This document shows, in pieces, positions 7,043 through 11,295 of a stretch of DNA of 11,295 bases. Under the pieces are notes generated by a model. That model did not search any database. It saw only the letters and a program-made list of their open reading frames with translations, and was not told the DNA's origin. Origin of the DNA: an uncultured Anaerolineaceae bacterium. GTDB taxonomy: Bacteria; Chloroflexota; Anaerolineae; Promineifilales; Promineifilaceae. Every line of letters starts with the position of its first letter. Position 1 is the stretch's first letter. The stretch is from positions 1 to 11,295 of the forward strand of contig CALBTC010000384.1 in the NCBI GenBank assembly GCA_937967805.1, written 5' to 3'. Made by a program: the position numbers and the translations under genes.

Positions 7043-7092
7043 AGATTGCGCAGATTGCGCAGATAAAATCTATTCAATCTGTAAAATCTGTT
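7043..7092. repeat. 9-bp-period repeats of AGATTGCGC and AATCTG type
   Basis: The unit AGATTGCGC occurs twice in tandem (7043-7051, 7052-7060) plus a partial copy. It is followed by three 9-bp units with an AATCT core (7066-7074, 7075-7083, 7084-7092). The first half (AGATT) and second half (AATCT) are in inverted orientation, so the element can fold back. It occupies nearly all of the 81-bp gap between the DUF5693-like stop and the FGE-like start. Confidence 0.65.
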
Positions 7093-7101
7093 GATGAAAA
7101 A

Positions 7102-9072
7102 TTAGGACTCTGATTTTTTGCCCAGGAGCAAAACCAACAGCCCCACCCCTGCGCCGGAGGCGAAGCTGGGAACAGCCTGCTGCGTGGTATCTTTCAGGGC
7201 GCGCTCCGGGTGGCGGAAGCCGACCAGCCCCATCGCCTGGCCAATTGTGGCGAGAACGGCCGTTCCCACCGCACCTGTTTTATACCCTCGATTGGCCAAG
7301 ATGAGCGAAACGGCCGTTGCCGCCGGACCCAACCCTGCCCATTTGCGCGCCGGTTTCGGCCCGATGGCCATCTGGATGTCACCTATGGTGGCCATTGCCG
7401 CTGAAATGTGGTGGGTGTGCCCTTCGGCATGGCCGGGATCGATGGCCGAGAGCACGTCCAGATTTTGCTGGCGCGCCGCCAGCCAGCCCGCGCCGAGTAC
7501 GGCCAGGGCAGCCGCCTTGCCGGTGTTGTTGGGGAGTTGCAGAACGGCCGTTGCCAGCGGCAGCAGCCAATCCAGATTAAATCCCTTGTACGCCTCGATG
7601 CGCAGCTGATATTCCTGCCCGCTGGTGCTGGCAGCTAACGCAGCAGCGGCCGCGGCCTGATACGCCAATCCCGCTAACCAGCCCGCCGCGCCATCCAGTC
7701 GTGTGCTCTGTAGCACGGCGATTGGCGTGAGCGCCGTCGCGCCTAGGGCAATAAGCTTAGGGGCGTAGGAGGGCGGATAGAGCGCCGCTAAATCGCCGTG
7801 GTCGTGTGCATGGTCATGCTCATGATCATGGTGGTGGCCGTGATCGTGTTCGTGGTGATGATGCTCCTGTGCTTGATCATGATCGTGTGAATGGGCCAGG
7901 CGGGCGATGGCGGCCTGGTTGCGCTGTTCTTCCACAAAGGGCAGGATAGCGGCACTGCCGGCAGCAGCTACCGTCAATGGTAGGGCGAGGGATTCGGGGA
8001 GATTGAGCAGGCTGGAAACGGCCGTTGCCCCAATCCCGGCTACACTCACCCCTGCCAGCGCCAGTTCCTGCGTGTCTGGCGCGGGCACGGGCGTAGGCAA
8101 ATCTACGTCGCGGGAGACGGTGTAGCCGGCATCCTCCAGCGCGTGCTTCAGATGATGCACATAATCGACGCCTTCCAGCGGCGCGGTGGCGTGCAGCACG
8201 CGGAAAAAGTTGACGTAGCACAGCCGGATGCCGCGTTCACGGGCAAAATGAACCCAGTTGTGGCACGCCGCATGGTAATCCAGCGGAATCATCTCTTCTG
8301 GCGTGAATTGGTGGGCCAGAATGACGTTGGGGGCGCGCCGTTTGGCCACAAACCAGTCCCCCTTTTGGTGACGGGATTCGGCAAAATAAACCAGCGACAG
8401 GTCGTGTGCTTCCATTGCTTCGACCGTTTCATCGAGGTGCATTTCGTGGCCTAAAATCATGTTCCCGGCAAAAGCGACGAGGTTGTTGAGAACGGCCGTT
8501 TGCGCCAAAGTCCGTTCCAGCAAATTCTTCTCCGGCCAGGCGTAACTCACCGGACGGGGCAACAGCGCCAGTCCATTGGTCTGGATTTTTTGCGCCAGCG
8601 CCATATCGTACCCCAGCCCGATTTCCCCAATCGTGGGTAAATCTCCGGCAAAAACCAGCGTCTGTTCGTCCAGGTAGTCCGCCTGCGTATAAGGCAGACG
8701 GTCGCGCAACTCGGTGACCAGGTAGCGTACCAGATTTTTTGGGCCGTGCAGGTAGTTCCAATGGCCGATGCGCGGGGCACCCTGCCGGGGTTGGGCGGGA
8801 GCTTTGGGGGTGAGCTGGCCGGTGTGCCGCAGCCGGTTCAAGGTTAGCTCCGGCAGCGATAGGTGGGTGGCGCCATTGTTGACCAGCATTTCGACCAGTT
8901 CGGCCAGCGGCAGGCCAGCGCGGATGGCGGCGGCCTGTGCGTCGTCAAAATCGACGCAGATGGCGACGCGGTTGTTGCGTTGTTCCCACTGCCGGCGGCG
9001 CTGCAAAACGTGGCTGGAGGCCAGCCCGCCGGCCGCAGCCAGCGTAAGTGAAAGCAGGCGTGATAGCTTCAA
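7102..9072 (-). CDS. DUF5693-like membrane protein with histidine-rich loop
   Basis: I place the start at TTG 9072 (656 residues): GGAG lies 10 nt upstream, and the reading frame further up, to another TTG at 9144, runs through an intergenic inverted repeat. The order is: an N-terminal hydrophobic helix (about 3-21); a conserved domain (about 31-320) with VAICVDFDDAQA, LPELTLNRLRHTGQL, LLPRPVSYAWPEKN, VAFAGNMILG, LVYFAE, TPEEMIPLDYHAA and RGIRLCYVNFFR, which from memory matches DUF5693; hydrophobic helices (about 339-380); a His/Asp loop with 17 histidines in 32 residues (about 394-425); and a long hydrophobic C-terminal part with several probable membrane segments and a second small His cluster (GHAEGHTHH). 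The loop resembles metal-binding loops of zinc or nickel transporters. Known DUF5693 proteins belong to cell-envelope or polysaccharide contexts and have no established activity; the C-terminal half looks like an addition specific to this lineage. Confidence 0.8.
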   Translation of the reverse strand: MKLSRLLSLTLAAAGGLASSHVLQRRRQWEQRNNRVAICVDFDDAQAAAIRAGLPLAELVEMLVNNGATHLSLPELTLNRLRHTGQLTPKAPAQPRQGAPRIGHWNYLHGPKNLVRYLVTELRDRLPYTQADYLDEQTLVFAGDLPTIGEIGLGYDMALAQKIQTNGLALLPRPVSYAWPEKNLLERTLAQTAVLNNLVAFAGNMILGHEMHLDETVEAMEAHDLSLVYFAESRHQKGDWFVAKRRAPNVILAHQFTPEEMIPLDYHAACHNWVHFARERGIRLCYVNFFRVLHATAPLEGVDYVHHLKHALEDAGYTVSRDVDLPTPVPAPDTQELALAGVSVAGIGATAVSSLLNLPESLALPLTVAAAGSAAILPFVEEQRNQAAIARLAHSHDHDQAQEHHHHEHDHGHHHDHEHDHAHDHGDLAALYPPSYAPKLIALGATALTPIAVLQSTRLDGAAGWLAGLAYQAAAAAALAASTSGQEYQLRIEAYKGFNLDWLLPLATAVLQLPNNTGKAAALAVLGAGWLAARQQNLDVLSAIDPGHAEGHTHHISAAMATIGDIQMAIGPKPARKWAGLGPAATAVSLILANRGYKTGAVGTAVLATIGQAMGLVGFRHPERALKDTTQQAVPSFASGAGVGLLVLLLGKKSES

Positions 9073-9097
9073 ATTACTTTTTCTCCGTTTGTCATCG

Positions 9098-9157
9098 AGA
9101 CCCTTAGGGTTTGCTTTATAGAAGGCAAAAATCTTGGAAGTCAAGCCCTAAGGGTCT
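9098..9157. repeat. Inverted repeat, CCCTTAGGG family
   Basis: Arms AGACCCTTAGGG (9098-9109) and CCCTAAGGGTCT (9146-9157) are perfect over 12 bp, with a 36-bp spacer, and each arm is itself nearly palindromic. It starts one base after the TAG of the minus-strand nucleotidyltransferase (9159). The architecture is the same as the element at 1878-1936 (CCC-NNN-GGG followed by a T- or GC-containing tail) with a different core triplet. It could act as a 3' hairpin between the two genes. Confidence 0.7.
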
Positions 9158-9158
9158 G

Positions 9159-10319
9159 CTATTTTCGCAGCATCTGGGCCGTATCGGTGCGGCTGAACTG
9201 CACGGCCGTTTGCCACACGCGCCACTTCTCGCCCCACGTTGGGGCCCAGCGGGCAATTTCTACGCGATCTTTGAAACCGCGCCGCAGCCGGTCGCCCAGC
9301 GAGACCAGCGGTTTTTGCTGGGTGCGGCGCAGGACGTAGGCCAGATCGAGCTGTGCGATGCGTTGGCGCAGATTGTCCGGCGTCATTTCTGCCAATTGGG
9401 CAAGAACCTCGGCGGGAACGGGTGCGCTTACCAATTTTTGGGCTAGCGTGAGCGCGGCCAGCACGTAACCGGCCGTGTTTGCTTCCTGCACCCGCTGTAA
9501 AAAAGTAACCCACTCGACTTTGTTTGACCTTGTAATCACCAGCAAGTCGGTGAGCTGCACAAAAGCGGGCGCGCCCTGGATAAGGTGGAAGCTAAAGTGA
9601 AGGCAGATATGGTGCAGCAGGTCGGTGGGGTTGAGGACGTGGCAGGTGTGGTTGGCGAGGACGGCCGTATCCGCTCTTTCTCGAATCCCCGGTGTCATAT
9701 CAGCTTTCAGCCCAAACCAGGATTCTTCCAGCGAGCTGTGTGGCTCAACGGTGCGGTCCAGGCCGGCAGAAAGATAGGGATTGGGCGTGGCGTCATCATT
9801 TTTTGTCTCACTGCGGCGGAAGGTGCTGGTGTGCTTGGTCACCCGCGCGCCCGTCTCGGCTGATTTGTGTTTGCCTCCATACCCCAATTTCAGCAGCACA
9901 GCTTCTGCCTGAGGCAGCTCCTCCGGGGTAAACAGCAGGTCAATGTCATTCATCGGGCGCAGCGCCGGTTCGGCATAGTAGCACGCTGCCAGGTGAATGC
10001 CCTTGAGGGCGACCGGGCGCAGATTTGCCTGGGTGCAGGCGGCTAAAACCTGCGCCAGCTGACCATAAATGGCTTCATTCCGTTTGGCCTGAGCCTTATG
10101 GGTAATGGCCAGCTTGGCCATCGCTTTGGCAGGAATTTTTGCTCCCCATGCTTGCATCTGAACGTAAACGTGTGGGGCAAGCCCAAAGGCAATCGCCCGC
10201 ACGACAAAATCATCCCAATGAAGCTGTTGGGCTTGCTGTAACCAGGTATCCGGCTGTTGTTGGGGGCGTAAAACGTCTAAAAGATGTTGGGTTGTTTGGG
10301 TGGCTGTTTGGGTTGTCAT
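9159..10319 (-). CDS. Nucleotidyltransferase family protein (PF14907 type), paralogue 2
   Basis: The 386-residue protein shares the family core with the gene at 4861-6063. It has ALKGIHLAACYYAEPALRP (104-122), the metal pair D125-x-D127 in MNDIDLLF, VEPH at 191-194 (aligned with VEVH of the paralogue), and NPTDLLHHICLHFSFHL in the C-terminal half. Overall similarity outside these motifs is low, so the two copies probably have different substrates or partners. A poorly conserved insert with many Lys, Thr and Arg (about 148-185) precedes VEPH. It is the first large gene downstream of the two peptide genes (93 bp after the second), so it is the best candidate to act on the peptides; this is inference. 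ATG at 10319 lacks a good Shine-Dalgarno. The stop codon is followed immediately by the 9098-9157 inverted repeat. Confidence 0.87.
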   Translation of the reverse strand: MTTQTATQTTQHLLDVLRPQQQPDTWLQQAQQLHWDDFVVRAIAFGLAPHVYVQMQAWGAKIPAKAMAKLAITHKAQAKRNEAIYGQLAQVLAACTQANLRPVALKGIHLAACYYAEPALRPMNDIDLLFTPEELPQAEAVLLKLGYGGKHKSAETGARVTKHTSTFRRSETKNDDATPNPYLSAGLDRTVEPHSSLEESWFGLKADMTPGIRERADTAVLANHTCHVLNPTDLLHHICLHFSFHLIQGAPAFVQLTDLLVITRSNKVEWVTFLQRVQEANTAGYVLAALTLAQKLVSAPVPAEVLAQLAEMTPDNLRQRIAQLDLAYVLRRTQQKPLVSLGDRLRRGFKDRVEIARWAPTWGEKWRVWQTAVQFSRTDTAQMLRK

Positions 10320-10412
10320 GCAATGGTTTTGGGCGCATTCTGGTCAAAGAGAGGCACATTACCAACCGATACAGCAGGTGTTATCTCAGGTCTGGTGGCG
10401 TCCGACTAAAAT

Positions 10413-10478
10413 TTAGTGGCTGCTAAACGTAACCTGGGTCAATTCTTCATGCTTGGTGATCGCTGGTTTTTTGTACAT
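10413..10478 (-). CDS. Leader-like micro-peptide, copy B (21 residues)
   Basis: A 21-codon frame from ATG 10478 to TAA 10413 with a strong AGGAG 7 nt upstream. The peptide begins MYKKPAITKH, continues with Glu-Glu-Leu, and ends TFSSH. It is identical in sequence to the peptide from 10543-10608. Tyr2, Pro5, Ile7 and Thr17 fall at the spacing of the lasso-peptide leader motif Y-x2-P-x-L-x3-G-x5-T, with Glu11 in the Gly position. If this analogy holds, only Ser-Ser-His follows the usual cleavage region, so either there is almost no core or the peptide is a different RiPP class. There is no signal peptide or membrane segment. It precedes the nucleotidyltransferase at 10319 by 93 bp on the same strand. 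Three third-base differences from its twin plus a different stop codon argue for selection on the peptide. Confidence 0.75.
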   Translation of the reverse strand: MYKKPAITKHEELTQVTFSSH

Positions 10479-10542
10479 TTACCTTCTCCTAAACTGGTTT
10501 AATAGATTTTGCTGGTTAAATATTTGTTTGGGGAGTAACTTA

Positions 10543-10608
10543 CTAGTGGCTGCTGAAAGTAACCTGGGTCAATTCTTCATGCTTGGTGATTGCTGGTTTT
10601 TTGTACAT
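10543..10608 (-). CDS. Leader-like micro-peptide, copy A (21 residues)
   Basis: A 21-codon frame from ATG 10608 to TAG 10543 with AGGAG 6 nt upstream of the ATG. It encodes exactly the same peptide as 10413-10478. Codons differ only at Ala6 (GCA versus GCG), Thr17 (ACT versus ACG) and Phe18 (TTC versus TTT), and the stop is TAG rather than TAA. It is the first gene of the minus-strand series, divergent from the HprK-like gene. Lys3, Lys4, Lys9, Glu11 and Glu12 make it hydrophilic, as expected for a RiPP leader. The C-terminal Ser19-Ser20-His21 offers hydroxyl groups that a kinase or nucleotidyltransferase could modify, by analogy with paeninodin-type lasso precursors whose C-terminal serine is phosphorylated; that link is inference. 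Confidence 0.75.
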   Translation of the reverse strand: MYKKPAITKHEELTQVTFSSH

Positions 10609-10702
10609 ATCTTTCTCCTAAAAATTAAGAAATGGGCCGTACCTGGCGGTAACGTACCTCCCTTTGACCAAATTCATCACCTGTTTCCGAATGCATTTCT
10701 GT

Positions 10703-10731
10703 TTGCCAGACGCATTGGTGAATAGTATAAC
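10703..10731 (+). promoter_or_regulatory. Candidate sigma70-type promoter of the HprK-like gene
   Basis: TTGCCA (10703-10708) and TATAAC (10726-10731) are separated by 17 bp. The implied start near 10738 leaves a leader of about 30 bases, which includes the GGAG Shine-Dalgarno ahead of the GTG at 10767. Predicted by eye. Confidence 0.45.
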
Positions 10732-10751
10732 CGTTTTGCCCTTTTCGACAA
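10724..10751 (-). promoter_or_regulatory. Candidate divergent promoter for the peptide genes
   Basis: On the minus strand TTGTCG (10751-10746) and TATACT (10729-10724) are separated by 16 bp. The -10 element overlaps the plus-strand -10, so the two promoters would compete. It would give the first peptide gene a leader of about 110 bases. Spacing is slightly short and the -35 is weak. Confidence 0.35.
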
Positions 10752-10766
10752 TTTGGAGCAATATGC

Positions 10767-11295
10767 GTGAAAATCCCCGACTATGATTGGTTCTCCCGGC
10801 TTGATGAGGCTGAGCTTGAAGACTTTTGGCAGCGTCGCACCAATCGGCCGGCGTTGCAGCGCGAGGTGCGACTGTTTGGCCATCCGCTGCGCGTGCAAAG
10901 TAACCGGGCGGAATTGCTGACGGCCGTTGATCTTGCCCTACAAAACTACACCCAAACCGGACAGACAAAAGCACCCTTAGGTGAACTCCAGTTGGTCGTG
11001 CAGCCCATGCGCCGGCCACCTGGACCCGCGCCGGACGACCTGATGCAGCAAATCACCTACAGCGGCAGCGGCAATTGGCTGATGATGCAGTTGGGCGGCT
11101 GGGGGATGGCTCACCTGGATTTGACAAAACAACGCGGCACGGCCGTGCTCGATCCGCTACTTGCCGCCAGACCAGATTTGGTAAGCCAATGTGTGCTGCA
11201 CACGCTGCTGCTCAATCTGGTTATTTCTCAAGGATATGGGATGCTGCACGCCTCCTGCCTGGTGCGGGACGGGGTGGCGCTGCTGCTGCTGGCTC
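10767..11295 (+). CDS. HPr kinase-like protein, N-terminal part (cut by window edge)
   Basis: The frame opens at GTG 10767 with GGAG 8 nt upstream. An ATG at 10763 in another frame stops after seven codons and can be excluded. About 176 residues are visible and the frame is open at the window edge. The segment GYGMLHASCLVRDGVALLLLA at the very end is the beta-strand region that in HprK-type and related PEPCK-fold kinases directly precedes the P-loop GxxGxGKST; the loop itself lies outside the window. The N-terminal 150 residues (WFSRLDEAELEDFWQRR...) are typical of uncharacterised HprK relatives in peptide-modification clusters rather than of true HPr kinase of sugar regulation, which would have a different N-terminal domain. 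In paeninodin-type lasso clusters a homologous kinase phosphorylates the precursor's C-terminal serine. It is divergent from the peptide genes and possibly shares a control region with them. Confidence 0.7.
   Translation, partial: MKIPDYDWFSRLDEAELEDFWQRRTNRPALQREVRLFGHPLRVQSNRAELLTAVDLALQNYTQTGQTKAPLGELQLVVQPMRRPPGPAPDDLMQQITYSGSGNWLMMQLGGWGMAHLDLTKQRGTAVLDPLLAARPDLVSQCVLHTLLLNLVISQGYGMLHASCLVRDGVALLLLA

Larger units (their letters stand above)
10413..10608 (-). repeat. Tandem direct duplication containing the two peptide genes
   Basis: A unit of about 64-66 bp is present twice with 130-bp periodicity (10413-10478 and 10543-10608). It is nearly identical within the coding part, and the ribosome-binding region is similar, but the 64-bp spacer between is unrelated. 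Divergence is confined to synonymous positions, so this is a gene duplication kept by selection rather than a recent slippage product. Confidence 0.8.
1234..11146. repeat. Highly iterated palindrome ACGGCCGT (22 sites)
   Basis: The octamer ACGGCCGT begins at 1234, 3049, 3340, 3379, 3920, 4526, 4617, 4743, 5418, 5833, 5960, 6011, 6583, 7256, 7310, 7544, 8018, 8492, 9202, 9661, 10920 and 11139. All copies lie inside coding regions, on both strands by symmetry, and in more than one reading frame: Thr-Ala-Val in many places, Asn-Gly-Arg or Gly-Arg in others, Arg-Pro in some. Base composition predicts fewer than one. Near matches such as GCGGCCGT and TCGGCCGT also occur. This resembles the HIP1 octamer of cyanobacteria in behaviour but has a different sequence. 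Confidence 0.85.

Noticed and set aside
6562..7609. Long plus-strand frames over the FGE-like and DUF5693-like genes
   Set aside because: Both overlap well-supported minus-strand genes, have no recognisable motifs and no convincing ribosome-binding site.
10320..10412. Short minus-strand frame starting ATGTGCCTCTC in the gap before the nucleotidyltransferase
   Set aside because: No Shine-Dalgarno, runs out of frame into the nucleotidyltransferase gene, and has no resemblance to the two peptides.
10413..10608. Direct repeats read as a CRISPR array or attachment sites
   Set aside because: Only two units, 66 bp long, with a 64-bp spacer, no cas or integrase genes, and differences confined to synonymous codon positions. 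Peptide genes explain them better.
10618..11019. Minus-strand frame of 133 codons across the HprK-like gene start
   Set aside because: Its N-terminal two thirds is antisense to the HprK-like gene. Only the short distal part in the gap was kept, as a weak observation.
10413..11295. A complete lasso-peptide cluster
   Set aside because: The peptides have no core of the needed length, and no cyclase, leader peptidase or recognition protein is visible in the window. Only the leader-like spacing and the kinase plus nucleotidyltransferase pairing support a relation.

Overview
The window is a moderately GC-rich (roughly 55-58% by eye) bacterial segment. Almost every gene lies on the minus strand. 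One truncated gene on the plus strand diverges at the right edge. Gene families, TTG/GTG starts, dense short-period intergenic repeats and a highly iterated ACGGCCGT octamer suggest an uncultured Chloroflexota (Anaerolineae-like) genome. That assignment is inference: no rRNA or marker gene is present.

Layout from right to left, which is the direction of transcription for the minus-strand genes. The plus-strand gene at 10767-11295 encodes an HPr-kinase-like (HprK-type) protein and is cut off by the window edge just before the expected P-loop. Divergent from it, at 10413-10608, lie two tiny tandem genes missing from ordinary gene calls. Each has a good Shine-Dalgarno sequence and encodes the same 21-residue peptide. 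The two copies differ only at synonymous positions and in the stop codon. The peptide resembles a lasso/RiPP leader (Y-x2-P-x-I, then Thr17) and ends in Ser-Ser-His. Next come a nucleotidyltransferase of the PF14907 type (9159-10319), a DUF5693-like membrane protein with a histidine-rich loop (7102-9072), an FGE/SUMF1-fold protein without the canonical copper cysteine pair (6163-7020), a second PF14907-type nucleotidyltransferase (4861-6063), and an ABC-2 exporter made of an ATPase (3812-4813) and a permease (2970-3770). The left end carries a small soluble conserved protein (2536-2880), a small tail-anchored protein (1949-2467), a cobalamin-binding radical SAM enzyme (185-1783) and the start of an NTF2/SnoaL-like protein (1-183).

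Functional reading (inference): HprK-like kinases and this type of nucleotidyltransferase occur together in known lasso-peptide clusters such as paeninodin, where the kinase phosphorylates a C-terminal serine of the precursor. Duplicated leader-like micro-peptides, an HprK-like kinase, two nucleotidyltransferases and an exporter suggest a peptide-modification (RiPP-like) locus. No lasso cyclase, leader peptidase or PqqD-like recognition protein is visible; they would have to lie beyond the right edge or be absent.

The gaps between minus-strand genes (about 40-165 bp) are filled with several repeat families: 9-bp-period and 8-bp-period iterated repeats, and CCC-NNN-GGG inverted repeats. Some of them reach into the ends or possible starts of coding regions. 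No tRNA, rRNA, CRISPR array, transposase or integrase was seen.
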